Shown: in pieces, positions 13,201 to 26,170 of the stretch
Numbering within the stretch: position 1 is the first letter of the stretch
Layout: each line of letters begins with the position of its first letter
Assembly: GCA_034509735.1 (NCBI GenBank)
Contig: JACGWO010000003.1
Span: 38,610,873-38,674,872 of the forward strand
Reading direction: 5' to 3'
Origin: Sesamum alatum
Taxonomy: Eukaryota; Streptophyta; Magnoliopsida; Lamiales; Pedaliaceae
DNA length: 64,000 nt
Program-made: the position numbers and the translations under genes
Notes under the pieces: model-generated
What the model was told of the DNA's origin: nothing
Database searches by the model: none
Seen by the model: the letters and a program-made list of their open reading frames with translations, nothing else

Positions 13201-13293
13201 ATCTACTTCTGAGATGTTCTATATCCGTAAACTCATGGGAGTAACCTTTTCGCAGGCGTTGCCACTTGTGCATCATACCCTGTGGTTGCTTAA
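9500..13293 (+). CDS. ALP: Aleurain-like vacuolar cysteine protease (cathepsin H type, C1A)
   Basis: Eight exons: 9500-9693, 9834-9955, 10868-10983, 11510-11583, 11692-11956, 12361-12492, 12989-13124 and 13256-13293, giving 358 residues, the usual aleurain length. It is a papain-family aminopeptidase/endopeptidase of the lytic vacuole. Seen in order: signal peptide (1-21), NPIR vacuolar sorting motif (30-33), I29 propeptide with the RYGKRY..E..RRF..F..N..I ERFNIN-type pattern, an NCSAT mini-chain region as in cathepsin H, and the mature domain. The mature domain has oxyanion Gln159, catalytic Cys165 (CGSCWTF), His305 ([11 protein letters not shown]) and Asn325 (NSWG). It ends CASYPVVA. Intron 4 starts with GC (CAG/GCAAGT at 11584) instead of GT. 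A weak TATA-like ATAAATAA stands near 9425. All key residues are present, so I expect an active gene. Confidence 0.97.
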
Positions 13294-14760
13294 GTATTCA
13301 TGAAGAACAACGATTGGAGTCGTTCACTGAAATATATGGTCCCAGTCCACCAGTCTCAGATGAGTAGCTATACAAGATAGCGTTCAAGAGTCTCGTTGTG
13401 CAAACAAAAATATTTCGAGTCTGTTGTACAAATAAGATCCAGGTGAAACTGGTAGTTATATAAATAGGATTTTCATGTATTAATCTTGAATACGATATGT
13501 AAATTATTATTAATGCCGGAGACATTATTGTTCCACAATAGAAATACATATTGCATCCTCCCATATTTGGTCGTCACTTCACTACCCAGATAAGATTTAG
13601 CCAGCACAGTTTTGAACTCCAGCGGATTGGATCAACAACATACACACGTCGCGTGTATAAGAATAACATCATGCATTTTTTTTCTGAAAAAAAAAATAAT
13701 AATGTGTGTATATTGAATAGAGTAAAAGATGGAATATACTTGCAACAAATCCGATCCAGAACTCCAAAGCTAGGACGAACTTGCTGTTTTGATGAAAATA
13801 TTCAGACTTTTTGTCGTAGATGGGTTGTTAATGGATAAGTTAGTTTCTAAAACCAGAGAAATATGCTCGTTTTATACTCTGAGCCCCCGACTGGCATATA
13901 CCACAAATAATGCCGTCTTACATTTCAATGATGAAACAAACATTGTAGAGGACAAGTAGTTGAAAATTCTAGTATTTTTATATTCCCCATTAACGTGGCC
14001 CTGACCCTTCTTGTCATGCCGAATGTGTGCATGAATTCGTCGAAGTCGCAGTTCCAACTTGTTTGAAAGATTTCTGTACAATTTACAAAATGTGATGACA
14101 TAGTCAGGTGATAGGGTAAGAATAGAAGTCTTGGCACTTAAAATATGAGATCATGCGCTGGTCGCACTATGGAGTTCGGATAATAATAGTACTAGCTATA
14201 GTAGCATGTTGTTTCTGCATTCATATAATAGATGATTTTTTATACTTTAAAATATATTATAAATAAGAATAAATTATATTAACTGAGCAATTAAGTTAAT
14301 ATAAAATTTTAAAATTTAAATAAATTGGTTATCTTTTCAATCGAAATGCATCTTTTTTAGATATAAAATAATACAGTCGTGTCAAAACTGTTACTTTGTC
14401 TTTATAGCATTTTTTTTCTTCGTGATAGTAAAAATAACACAGAGACTTTTCTTCTCCTTCATTCAGTCATGCCCACTCGATCACTTTGGCAAGGATATTC
14501 TTGGCTGAGACCCAGAATTTCATACCTTTTAAATTGTGTGGAAATTATGTGGGGAATTCGTATCTGAAAGATACTGTAGTAGTATTCAACTTTGAAGTTT
14601 GGTCCAGTGTTATACTCTTATCACAATTGCTACTCATTCAATTTCTTCTTTCTTTTTTCATTTTTTTTTGCCTATGGGTTTCTCACTATACATTTAAATT
14701 TTCACATATGATTCATGATTCCAGATTAGGAGATTCATATGCCTTTAAAGACTTGTTTTA
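13294..14760. other. 3' flank and spacer
   Basis: The protease 3'UTR presumably ends within the first 250 bases. Short ORFs here (for example 13551-13838) have no recognisable domain and end in low-complexity sequence. I see no gene. Confidence 0.5.
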
Positions 14761-14762
14761 AA

Positions 14763-15055
14763 ATAGAAATAATTATGTTTACGTCCCTAATATATGATCT
14801 ATTTGTATAAGTTATCTCTATCTTTTGCGTAATTATAGAAATTATTCCTGGCAGTCAAAAAGCGAGAACAATTTTATGTAATGATGTTGACGTTTTTTGG
14901 AATGTAAGTATAATTTTTAAAAAACGAGTGTAATTTATGTAAATGATAGTGAAGTTTTTTTTTTATCAGTGTATGTGTAATTCTAAAAAAAAATAAGGAT
15001 TGACTTTTGTAAATAGACCATAGATTAGTGAGTGTTAATATAATTATTTTTTTAA
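14763..15055. mobile_element. MITE-like element, relative of the one at 7973
   Basis: The left end (AATAATTATGTTTACGTCCC) and the right end (inverted AATAATTATATTAACACTC) form imperfect terminal inverted repeats, with TTTGTA...ATAGACCATA sequence inside the right arm. It is non-coding and resembles the 7973-8255 element in end structure. Confidence 0.5.
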
Positions 15056-15059
15056 TATA

Positions 15060-15785
15060 TTGGACTATGTTTTAATAGATTAACAATAAGTAAATATAAT
15101 TTTGACAAAATAATAATAAATCTATCTATCTATTTATTTGTACTATTTATTAAGACCGAAGACCTTAAAATAACAACATTTGGTGGACGATATGCGGGTT
15201 GACTAAAAAAAAAATACCCTCAATATATTTAATTATTTTATAAATAACCATCACTTTATTTCGAATTGGTTCTTCCAATATATATATATTTTAAGTTAAT
15301 TCATTTTACTAATGAATTACTTATTTTTTGTCGTTCTCATTCATTTAATTAAATAAAAATTTAAAATATGAACACACATCGAAAATATTGCGACAACAGT
15401 TTCAAAAAGGCTCAAAAGTAAAAACAAAGAATTTGGGTGTGAGAAGAATATTGACTGGAGAAATTGTGGTTAATTAATCATGATTATTATGCAAGAACTA
15501 ATTAAGAAGATATAATTATAATCTAGATAAACACTTTGGAATCCCACCGTTGATCACACAAGTAGTGAGCTTAACGGCTGAGATCGCGTGGGAAACCAGG
15601 TAACTGCGGATTAACACTACACCTTAGAAACACCGGAACACTGTCTCTGTGTGATTCAAAGATTAAAGAAGGGAGCAAAGATAATATTGTTTAGTTATCC
15701 AAATTGCAAATACTATTATTGTTTTTTTCTTTTTTGTCCGGATAAAGATAAGGCCATCGCTATCTATTCTTCTCCAGATTCATTT
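15060..15785. other. Spacer and likely upstream region of the OXS3-like gene
   Basis: AT-rich with no gene. A pyrimidine run (CT)n at about 15786-15808 lies just upstream of the next start codon, a common feature of plant 5'UTRs. Confidence 0.45.
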
Positions 15786-15869
15786 CTCTCTCTCTCTCTC
15801 TCTCTCTATACGTACGAACTGGTATATGTATCTGTCGAGGAGGTTCTGGTGAAGGTATCACGGACGGCG

Positions 15870-18097
15870 ATGTCGATAGCTTTGGGGAGGAGCAGCTCCG
15901 GCGGGGATCACAGGATCGAACGCCCTGGATTTGCGAGGAGTAATATGGCCTGTGCTTCGGCGATCTACAGCGCGGCGGAGGAGGCGGAGGACGAGCGGAG
16001 GTTCGGAGCGGTGCAGCAGCTGGTGTCGGAGGATCGGAGCCATTCGTTGTCTTCGTCGTCCACTTCTTCAATAGGGAAAAACAGTGATGAGTCTACGGGC
16101 GGCGGCGGGGAGGACGAGGAGGAGGTGCAGAGTGAGTATAAGGGAGGGCCGTTGGACTGTCTGGACGCGTTGGAGGAAGGTTTGCCGATAAAGTAAGTTG
16201 TGTTGCTTGTTTTTTTTTTTTAGTTAAATATGCCAGTTGTGTTTTGTCTTAGGGTTTGGGGTTTGTAGGGATTTATATCACTTTTTAGTGATGGTACTTT
16301 AGTTGTTTGAGCAAGTTTTTTGACGGTTTAGGGCTTTCGGGGTTTTTTTTTTTTTTTTTTTTTCCCCAACTTTAATTGTGATTTTGGAGGTGGGTTTGTT
16401 TGGTAGTAACTTGTGAAGAAAATATCATAATTAGTCGAAATGAATGAATGAAGTTTATTAGAGATGTTGAAGGAGAAGTAATCAAAGTGTTTGGATATAT
16501 ATTGCTAGGTTGCATCTTAGATGAGTTTATGCCCTCCGACGGTTTCTGGTTTGGTTAGTCATGACAATAACTGTTTTAGGTTTTGCATTCAGGGAGGGGA
16601 TTGCATCGGGAAAAATATGGTTGTTGTTGGTGAAACAAAAGTTTATTTCCTGTTTAGAAGGTTTTGAGTATGAAGTCATGGAAATATATTGTTTTAGGTT
16701 GTAATTAACTTTTGTTAAAAGAACATACAAAATAATTTGAATAGTTAGACTGCATCGACTAGTCTTAAGAGCTGACATGGGAGAAAGGCCCGCTGAGAGT
16801 TGCCATCTCCTTCCTCTTCTCCCTCTCTCTCTCTCTCTCTCTTGGGTGGTGGTGGTGGTTAACTGGTTATCTGGATCTAATAAATGCATCTCATAAGCTG
16901 CTGGGAGGTGTTCCTATTGAGCATTCTCCATGGAAGTAAATTGAATAATTGAACTGTTTCTCATAGTTGCCAATTAAGCATCATCAAAGTTAAACTAGCA
17001 ACTTCTACATGAATTTTTGAGTGGATGAAATTGGTTAAGTGGTCTTATGGCATTGTATGTTTTTATGGAGTAGACAGGATTCCAGAATAGATGAGTAATA
17101 GAAGCGAGAATGCTACAATAAAAGCAGTGACTTGTTCCTGTATTATGTATTCTGCTGTATCTTCACATGTGCTAGAATGTTAAAAGTAAATTAGCATCTT
17201 GAAACTAGTCACATCACTTGAAGCTCAATATCAGGGACTGTTTTGTCAAAAGCTTGTGTGGATATAAACTACCTGTATATATGTCTAGTTTTATATATTT
17301 GACCAAATAAATTTTATAGCAAGTATTTCCATTTGAGTTTTGTGGATGTACATGTTCCTAAACTGGAGTCTTGTGCTTGGTGTTTCTGGTATTCCCCACC
17401 ATGTTCCTTTTCTTCCTCGAACTAAGGTACGAAGTTAAATGACTTACGTCCATTGTTTGAAGCCCTCTTCTCTGTGATTTTTAAGCTGGGTTGAGTCTAA
17501 TGCCTCACATAAAAAATTCTTGTAGAATTGTTGTAGCTGGCATCCTTGTGAATATGAGCTTTTATTCTTTCTGCCATGTTAGGTATGATTTTCTGATGGT
17601 GTGAAACTTATTTCAGGAAAAGCATATCGAAGTTTTACTGTGGGAAATCAAAATCTTTTACCAGTCTATCTGATGCAGCATCATGCTCTTCTATCAAGGA
17701 CATAACTAAACCAGAAAATGCATACACAAGGAAACGCAAGACCCTGCTGGCTTTTAATAACTTTTTGGAAAAGAAGCGTGATAATATTCGCAATGGTGGC
17801 ATATCAAAGAGACCAACAAATTCTAGAAGCATGCTGGCTCTTGCTGCAACTATGAACTGCTCTGAGACCAATAGTGGTGAGACTTCTAACTCGAATTCGT
17901 CGTCACCGGGTTGTAGCCTTCCTCCTTTGCCACCACATGCAAGAAGAGCTATGCACTGTGAGAATTCCTTGTCTCCACCTGCTGATAAGTTTTCTTCATG
18001 GCGGTCATTCTCCTTGTCTGATTTGCAAGGTGCTGCTGCAATCGAAGCTTCAAGTCCCAGCGCCGTTGGATCATGGATCAATAATAGCAACAAATAA
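15870..18097 (+). CDS. OXIDATIVE STRESS 3 (OXS3)-like protein
   Basis: Two exons, 15870-16192 and 17617-18097, give 267 residues. The ATG at 15870 is preferred to the in-frame one at 15651 because it follows a (CT)n 5'UTR-like run and matches the family N-terminus. Exon 1 is acidic and Ser-rich and ends with an LDALEEGLPIK segment. Exon 2 begins with the diagnostic block around residues 109-125 (SKFYCGKSKSFTSL), then a KPENAYTRKRK basic segment and a Ser-rich tail ending in SFSLSDLQ. In Arabidopsis the OXS3 family is nuclear or stress-speckle associated and improves tolerance to cadmium and oxidants; the biochemical activity is unsettled. The GKSKSF block is the basis for the assignment. Confidence 0.85.
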
Positions 18098-19275
18098 AAC
18101 TATTATATAGATCTTGCCTTCAATTCCGATGTCACCCTATGAATCTAATTTGTGATAGATGTTCATGGAGGTGGAGATGTTTGTACTGTCTTTCTTGGTT
18201 TGTAATCATGTACTTCTGCCCGATTTAGTTATTGTTTAGGCATGACTAGTTCTCGGGCATTTCCGGAATGTAATCACTGAAATACACTTTGGCTCTTCCT
18301 TCTGACTCTACTCTGTTATACACCTGAATGAAATTACTAGAAAGTCCGAGATAGACTGTAAATCTTCTCACTGCTTTCTTTATTCCCCTGAATGTTTATT
18401 AAGTAGGTAAATATGCTTTCCTGGGAGAAAGTTGGAATTGCCTTGAAGCTATCATATTGGGATTATGTTGTTTTTGGCATGAGCTGAACCAAAGCAATCT
18501 CCACTGCATTGGTAGAAAAGGTTAGCAGCAATTAGCATACAGAAGCGCCAGTGACCTAATATTTTTATTTTTTGTCATTTCTTGTTGTTTTATATGGGAT
18601 ATCTTTGATTGTTTTGTCACTTCATTTCAGTACTTTGCCAACTTCAGATAAATGATACCAGAATTGGCCAACTTTGGGGAATGCCATGGCCATAAGGTCA
18701 GGGGTTTTAACTTTCTTCAGTAAATATATGGATGGTTGCAGAATGAGTTACACTACGAGCATGTAGTAGTCAATTGATGTCTCTTTAAGGTATGATCTAC
18801 TACCTAGCTTTTTGAGGAGGATTCAAGCATGATTGATTAGTCAATCTGATCATCTTACTATTCTATCATTTTGGTTCTTGCTCATCGTGCTGGCTCAATA
18901 CAAACTCACGCTACAATCATTCTCCTGACTTAGGTTTTGTGATTTTGTTTTCTTGAAGTATACGAACTAAATTAGGTAAGTTTTTGTGATTTTGTTTCTC
19001 ATGAACTAAATTTGCTAACACATCTTCGCCCGATGCCATGTTGGTGCATTGCAAATTTCTACATTCAGCATGTATTGACATTTATGTAAAGAGTTAAAAG
19101 GAATGATTGTGTCGTTTATATGTCACATTGAACCTTAAAAAAGTCCCACTTTCCGTTAAAGTGCATTATACCACATAATGATATTTAACATGTGTAGGTT
19201 TCGGTTGAAAGTATAGATCTATTATTTCGTCTATACATTACTTCTTGAGTCAAACACCCAGAATTGAGTTATACA
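18098..19275. other. 3' flank and spacer
   Basis: It contains the likely 3'UTR of the OXS3-like gene (first 200-300 bases). No further gene is recognised. Confidence 0.45.
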
Positions 19276-19279
19276 GAAT

Positions 19280-19700
19280 AAAGAATAACTGCAATATATA
19301 TTGTCATATATGTGGTGAGTTAAACTTTTTTGGTCATTTATTGAGCATAAATAGCCGACAGTATAATGATGAACCGGAATATGTTCATGACGTATTATAG
19401 ACTTTAAGGGTAAAGTAGCAGATAGACAGACAAGTGAGAACAGGCTAATGTTTGTAAAACAATGGAACCATTTTGTCGTTTATACGTTACAGAACCTTTT
19501 TACTCGCACCTTTCGTGACGCATGCACTGTATGGAATTACTGTAAGATATCTGATCATATATGCACTGAGCTACACTTTTTAAGTCATTTATTGAGCATA
19601 AACAGCAGAACTATCATAGCCAACTTAATCATGCTCATGACGTATACGAATTGATAGATTTTAACGGAAAGATACTCAGCTGATGGGAAAAGGCTAGTTT
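19280..19700. repeat. Diverged tandem duplication, about 250-bp period
   Basis: The blocks GTCATTTATTGAGCATAAA (19333 and 19581), CATGACGTAT (19385 and 19635) and AAAAGGCTA/ACAGGCTA recur at a spacing of about 248-250 bp with many mismatches between. There is no coding potential. Confidence 0.65.
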
Positions 19701-20820
19701 TTATGATTAACAGAATTACCGGCCTCCTTTTAACCTTACTGAAAAGATCCTCCATAAAGTAGACTGGGTGGGGCATCTAACGGAAAGGTTTTTCTTAAAC
19801 GTATCTAGCCAGATGACGGCACTCTTTTAATGGAGCTATGATACTGACAAACAAATGTGGCGACTCGATGCCACATTTGATCATAATCCTCAGGTTTCCA
19901 TGTTTAGGGTTCTACGAGTACGCAATTAAGTAACAAGTCTAACTCTTTTGGTAAACTGCGCTACAGGCTCAGTCTTGTGAGCTGCAAGACTATATCTTAC
20001 CATCAAATAATATATTTTTGGAACCGCATTCCTTGGTTGATGGTATGCCTCTTTGGTATGCTTAGAAGGAAACTAGCTTTATTAGCAGATAATGTCTTCG
20101 GCATCAATCAGTGATGGAAAATGCTATAGATGAGAGTTTATTTTAAGTATTCCATTAGTTGTGGCATTCATATAAAGCTTATTGTACGTACTTGAATGAA
20201 GAAAAGAAAGCCAGCCTGGTCACAGTTAAGGTTATTTTACGTTTTTCTCTTCTTGTATGTTTTTGGTTGAGAACTAATTATTGGAAAAATAAAGTTTTTA
20301 GTCACAGTATGGACATTCAAGAAATCTGATTGTTAATCCTTCATGGATTGCTATTATGTGCAGCTGGAGCATGTGATTATGAATCACACTATATTATCCA
20401 AGATTCCCTAAATATGAAAAATCTATTCCCTCACGCTTTCATAATGGAGGAGGAAGGAGCCTTGACTGAAGGTAGGTGGGCGAGCGTTACACTTCTTTTT
20501 ACTTGTTTTCATGACCTGCTCCTGTAATCCCTAGGAAAATTTGGCCTTTTAGGTAACTATCGAGTTCTTTGATTTCATCGCCTTGCCTCATCTTCGACAT
20601 GTGTAAAGTTCTCTCTGAGGCTGGTTGACTGAAACGGAAATTGCATGAAAGTTTCCAGAGCTTATTACAGTAATCCCAGGGATACATTAATTACTACCCA
20701 CTAAAGATTATTTCTCTGAGATGATTCCAACTCACCATAATTATTTTTTGTTTTTTTGTAAAACAATTGATAAGCACAACTTCATGACTTTGTCTCACCT
20801 TTAGACTGCACAGCGTTGCT
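19701..20820. other. Spacer
   Basis: No gene recognised. A 65-codon ORF at 20330-20527 is not supported by domain content or splice context. Confidence 0.4.
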
Positions 20821-20827
20821 CAGCGGT

Positions 20828-21460
20828 TATATAAGCGAGTATTGGGGGTGTAGACTTCACTCCTAACAAAAGATTCTCTATGAGAAGAGTTTTCTCTGGT
20901 AAGTCTCCTTCAGGTTTATTTTCCTTACGCTCTGTGTATTTAGAGTGCTGCATATCTTTCTTTAGAGTTTATTTGATCTGTGATCTTATATTAACTGTGG
21001 TTTTGAGGTTTTTTTCAGTGAACAAGAGATGGGCCTTGAGTTCCATGAATTGTTTCTGACTGATTACTTACAGGCACCATTCTGGTGTTAAAAGATGTGT
21101 GCCAATTGCAGGCATTCTTGCTCATGACAGAATTGTTTGGCTATTGCAGTTTTAAGTTTTTGGCTACTGATGTTTCTTTAATCCTCTGTCTTTTTGTCTG
21201 ATCTTCTATTTGGCTGGTGATTCTGCCACCATCATGAAGCACTTTCAGGGATTAAAGCCGTCTATTTCTTCCAGTAACCATTTGGAAACTCTACCAGATG
21301 CACTTTTTTTGTGGCTACTCCACATACTCATATTTGCTTCACTATCACATGCATATTTCTTTATTTCATTTTATCAAGATTCTGCTGCTTTTTTTGTTTT
21401 TTAGTTTTTTCATAATTCCCGTTGAATTTACTTTGTTAATAACAAATGTCTGAATTTCAG
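20828..21460 (+). promoter_or_regulatory. TATA box, 5'UTR exon and 5'UTR intron of the RRM-like gene
   Basis: TATATAA stands at 20828-20834, so transcription would begin near 20860. A short leader exon ends at TCTCTG/GTAAGT (20899). The matching acceptor is TGAATTTCAG ending at 21460, which leaves 22 leader bases before the ATG at 21483. A leader intron of about 560 bp is common in highly expressed plant genes. This is inferred from sequence signals only. Confidence 0.55.
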
Positions 21461-21482
21461 TTTTATCAGGCTTTAGCATATC

Positions 21483-22478
21483 ATGGATGGTGCAATAGAA
21501 GAAGTGACACTGGATGAATTCAAGCTCTTCTATGGGCTTGATCGAGAATTGTACATTATTCTCGTAAGGGATCTTTGTCGAAACCCCTCAGAATGCCTGC
21601 AAATTATGGGCTTGTGGCTGTGGTTGGAACGTGGAGGCATTTGCAATGTCATAAGCAAGATCTTGTCCCTCACTCCATTCATGATCAATGGGCTTGCTGA
21701 TGAGGCTTTGACATGCCTCAACTTAATCAACAATAAGTTCCCGGTCTCATCCGAAGCTGCTGATATTCCATTGACTCACAGCATTGTGAAAACCGACATC
21801 TCTCTGCAGTACTTCCTGGAAAACCGTCGCACTGTTTTCCATGAAGTCCAAAGTTTGGTGAGTGACGTCTACATCCCTGCACTATCTGACATAATGGAAA
21901 TAGCCCGTCATGGTGGTTTTGGAGAAGGCTCGACTCAAACCCAGGTGCAAACACCCCCCATTGCTGCTTCAGTTCCATCAGCAAGCCAAGCGAGGGCGAC
22001 ACCCTCCACCGCAAACCAAACAATGGCGACACCTTCCTCAGCAAACCAAAAAAGGTCCCTATCTTCTCTGGTCGACTCCTTGGTGCGAAGTCTTGCTAAT
22101 TTGAGCATTGAAGGAGAACCCCGACCTCGAGGAAACGAGAACCCAAAGTATGCTCGCACCATGTTCGCCACATTCTCCAAGGGCTATCCCGTGACCGAAA
22201 CTGAAGTCAGGCAGTTCTTCACTAGGATGTTCGGCAATTGCATCGAGTCGTTCCACATGCAAGAGGTAGGTCCTGACGAGCAAGCCCTTTATGCTAGAAT
22301 TGTCTTCCATCGTCCATCCTTCATCCAGGTCATTCTCAATGGAGACTCCAAGGCCAAATTCACCATCAACGGGAAACATGTATGGATGCGACAGTTCATT
22401 CCGAGGAACGGGCGGCAACCCCCGTGCGGGTGCCCGAGCGTGGGACCCTCTACCTGCCCCCACCACCACCACTACTAA
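21483..22478 (+). CDS. Plant-specific protein with C-terminal RRM-like domain, function unknown
   Basis: A single coding exon of 331 residues. The N-terminal half (1-150) is a conserved all-helical-looking region starting MDGAIEEVTLDEFKLFYGLD with an MGLWLWLE segment. Residues about 155-205 are a Ser/Thr/Ala/Gln-rich linker with repeated SANQ/TANQ words. Residues about 222-312 (RTMFATFSKGYPVTETEV...FFTRMFG...HVWMRQFIPR) form an RRM-like fold with RNP-like positions, ending in a Pro/Cys/His-rich tail. I recognise it as a widespread plant family usually left uncharacterised or called RNA-binding-like. RNA binding is inferred from the fold, not shown. A polyadenylation-like AATAAA follows at 22838. 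Confidence 0.8.
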   Translation: MDGAIEEVTLDEFKLFYGLDRELYIILVRDLCRNPSECLQIMGLWLWLERGGICNVISKILSLTPFMINGLADEALTCLNLINNKFPVSSEAADIPLTHSIVKTDISLQYFLENRRTVFHEVQSLVSDVYIPALSDIMEIARHGGFGEGSTQTQVQTPPIAASVPSASQARATPSTANQTMATPSSANQKRSLSSLVDSLVRSLANLSIEGEPRPRGNENPKYARTMFATFSKGYPVTETEVRQFFTRMFGNCIESFHMQEVGPDEQALYARIVFHRPSFIQVILNGDSKAKFTINGKHVWMRQFIPRNGRQPPCGCPSVGPSTCPHHHHY

Positions 22479-22845
22479 TGACTAAGTGTGTCTGGATGTG
22501 ATAATCACCCTTATTTCCTGCGTCCTGTATTAACTAGTGTACTGGTGTCTTTTTCGTTGTTTTTCGTTGTCTTTCGTCTTCCCCTTTAATGTTACGGGTC
22601 CTAAGTAGCTCCAGACTCTCGTTTCCAGTGATGTATTAGTTGTAACTGTAGTCGTCTGATGTATAAAAGCTGTTTGGTGTTTGGTGTTTTCCTTGTGGTA
22701 ATGACGTCTTGTGTTCCTCTTGTAGTAAGAACTGAGAAGAGTGATGAATTTTGTGCACAGATGAGAAATCAGCAACCATTGAAAATATGAAGAAAGAAAG
22801 AGATTGTGGGTGTTGGTGAGATATATATATATATAGAAATAAAGA

Positions 22846-25135
22846 ATTTATGTCACATTTAATTCTTGGGATGAGATTATTATTATGAGTACCTAACTTT
22901 AATTTTCTCGACTGTCACTATATCATCATATTCTTTGCTGGGATTGGGAGTGAGGTGTGTTTGGTGAAACACTCACCAGCTATTACATGGATCTGAATTT
23001 AAAGCTTATTCCTTTCAGATTTCAGCTGCACTCCAATCACCTCCTAAAGGCTCCACTGCCGTAGTCCTACCTATGTTGTATGGTCATTAAATATAAACAT
23101 TTCAAGAGCAAAAAAAAAAACATTTTTTTTATTGTTGTAATATTTAATAGAAAAATGTATTAATAATTGGTAATAACCCATCATTCTTTTTTATGTAAGA
23201 ATAATGTAATCGATTTATTCAAGATAAAAAAGAAAACAAATGGGTCAAAAGCGTCGTCAGTCTTTATAAGACTAAGGAGGGATTGTTTGTGAGATAAATG
23301 TTAATTCATCTCATATTGTGGATATTATTTGTTCAGATTTATTATATATTATATTAGGAGGGGGTTTTTTTGACTAAAATTGAGCAATTTTTGACTAAAT
23401 TCTAGATTTTCAGAATTATAATTTTTTTATTATAATAAATATTCTCATTGGTTGTTTTAAAATTGGAAAGTTATATTTTTATTATGAATTCATTCTAATA
23501 CCATATTTTGGATATATATATATATATATATAATGCTTAGTCAACCAACATTGGATTCATTATGGTTATTAATTAATAATATAGTAAGTTAATCACTGAT
23601 TTTTTAGTATATAATTCTAATAATTTAGACCATCAATATTAATTATTGATTATGGTACCATATTTTTAATTTTCATTCTATTTTCATATTTTTCCGTGTA
23701 TACAATGAAAGAGAGATGGCACTTAAGAATCGGATTAGCTGTTCTTTGATTTAAAAATATAAATAAATCAAACTGGATGTCTTAAAAATTACAAATCAAT
23801 ATTTTAATATTTCAAACTTTTCATAAAAATATATTAGGTAAACGATATATAATTAATTAGAGTTTTAGATTTATATATTTTGTATCAAAATTGATAACTT
23901 TAATTAAATATTTCTTGGTTTATCCCACTATATTTAGAATAAATAGAGAGTCTCCAAGTCCACAAGAAATGCAAAAAAAAAAAAAAAAAGGAAAAAAAAA
24001 GGAGATTATTTCCATGATTTTTATCAATTATTTTGATTATGAGTTTATGTATATGAGAAGTTATGTGACTATTTTACTAATAATTTGGTAAAGAGATTGG
24101 ATTTTGTAAATTTTTTTACTGGTGAGAGTTAATACTTTCATTGTAATTTTAATTTTTTTTATTATAAAATATTTTATTATTTGAGTTCATGAATTATGTG
24201 TCATATACAATTGCTTTAAATATATAAAAAAAAAGAAATTTTAAAACTATTAAGTGATTTTTTTTTTAAAGAAGATTCAAGGCAAAATTCATATCTATAC
24301 ATATTGCACGTGTAAGTTGAAATAATTCAAAAAATAAGGAAACACCCAAGGTTTGGACAATTTTTTCATTGATTTTTATTGTTTTATTATAAATTAATTT
24401 ATCTAAAGAGTTAATGACATATGAGATGGATGCGTTAATTATAAACTTTATTATTTAATTCATATTTCCATCATACTAATTTGATTATTTTGTTGATAAT
24501 CTTAATTAAGTAGAGAGGTTGGACCTTGCAAATACTTCTTATTGACGAGTATTTATACTTCTATTTATTTTATTTATTGAGCTCATGAAAGTATATTTAA
24601 TATATACATAAATTTTATTTGTTTTTTATGAATAATATCTTTTCTTATTTTGTGCGTTCTTCCAACTTAGTTCTTAAGTTCATATAATTTTTGCATCAAT
24701 ACTGATAACCTTAATTAAATATTTCTTGATTTATCTTACAACTTTCTTTCACTTTTGTTAAGTTAAATTAATCACATTATTTTTTATTGCAGACCCAAAA
24801 TTTTGAAGTTAAAAGTCAAGTTATTATGTTATTAATTGTTACAAATATCATTATTTTAGCAGTAGTATGCATGAAAATATGTATATATATACTTTTTAAA
24901 ATTATCTTCGTGCATAACATGGGTACACATTATTTCATGTGTGTATTTGTGGAAAAATTTTACCCAAACATATTTCGTTACTTATGAAAATACATCACAT
25001 CAATTATAATTCAACATTGTTTCTTTCTTACATAAATTTATATGATGCCATCGAGTTCGCAATTGTACGAGTATTTTTAATACAATTATTTATAAAAGAG
25101 ATTGAAATTAATCTTTGCGACTCCTTACTACAAAT
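22846..25135. other. AT-rich spacer with diverged duplications
   Basis: No gene. A (TA)n run lies at about 23513-23533. TTGATAAC-TTTAATTAAATATTTCTTG occurs near 23890 and 24703, and GAGATTGGATTTTGTAAAT near 24093 resembles GAGGTTGGACCTTGCAAAT near 24516. This suggests old local duplication of a non-coding repeat. Confidence 0.5.
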
Positions 25136-25139
25136 TGGG

Positions 25140-25400
25140 GAAATCGTGTTTTTTATCCCATAATTTATGAGTTTAACACATTTGGTCTTATAGGTTAAAA
25201 AATTATTTGGGATAGAAAATGCTATAATTTTTGTACATTGGATCAAATGTGTAAGATTTTTTATCGTAGGGACCAAAAATATTAAATTATAATTTTTTAT
25301 CCTACGAGATCAAATGTGCTAAATTTATAAATTATAGGACCAAAAAATACAACATCTTTTATCGTGCGAGACTTCTCCGATCCAAGGAAACAATTTTTAG
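25140..25400. repeat. Foldback repeat
   Basis: Alternating inverted blocks (ACACATTTGGTC, GATCAAATGTG, GGGACCAAAAAT, GAGATCAAATGTG) with TTTTTATC words form an imperfect hairpin. It is of the same general type as the 4.1-4.5 kb element and is non-coding. Confidence 0.5.
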
Positions 25401-25660
25401 AATCAAATATCATAAAAGTCAAACCTTTTAATGTATGAAGTTCAAGAATTTGTTATAAAAGGATAAAATTTTGCTTGGAATTTCAAAAAGAAAGTTGGTA
25501 ACACATATTACAATAAATTCTTGAATGTAAAAAATAAATTATAAAATAATTTCACATAAACTAAAATAAATATTACGATAATATACGAACCATAAGTTCA
25601 AATTTCTTAAATGGGCGGAAAAAATAATTTCATAAATTGTACATGTACAATTTTATTTCA

Positions 25661-25837
25661 GATGGCCAATTGATACCTAACTCAATTGGTAAAAACTGTG
25701 GCCCCATAATTTTAGAGGTCATAAGTTTGAATTACTGCGTGGATGATGTTGTTGTTACCGTACAGTAGATATTATTTGTTATTATAATAATTAGATATTA
25801 TTTATGTGATATTATTGATATGATTATTGTAATTATC
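25661..25837 (+). mobile_element. tRNA-derived SINE (diverged copy)
   Basis: A box-A-like TACCTAACTCAATTGGTAA, a box-B-like TCATAAGTTTGAATT and a body containing GCGTGGATGATG and TTATGTGATATT match the better preserved minus-strand copy at 39.6-39.9 kb. An imperfect flanking duplication (TTTATTTCA / TTTATTTGA) is possible. It is a retroposon, not a working tRNA. Confidence 0.65.
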
Positions 25838-26170
25838 TTTATTTGATAGAACTAATTATAATATCTCTACCTTTCAATTAACAAAAATAAATTTATTGAT
25901 TTGAAATTAGCCCTTAATTTGATGGAAAGAGAGAAAGTAGAAAGTCCCATACAAGAAGATACGAACATTCCCGCAGGTGTATGTGTCTCTTCGGTTCTTA
26001 GTTCACAGTTATTGCTTCTCAACCCTTCCAAATTAAGAGCTTCAATTTCTTCTGAATAACACAAACAAAAAGGTCTTAACTTTTTTCATGTTTTGTTTGA
26101 TTTCTCTTATGTTTAATTTTGAAATGGGCTCGCGATTGAATGCTTTTGTTGCTTCTTTAGTTCAGCAAAA

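Noticed and set aside
13551..13838. 95-codon ORF downstream of the protease gene
   Set aside because: No domain; lies in 3' flanking sequence with an A-rich run.
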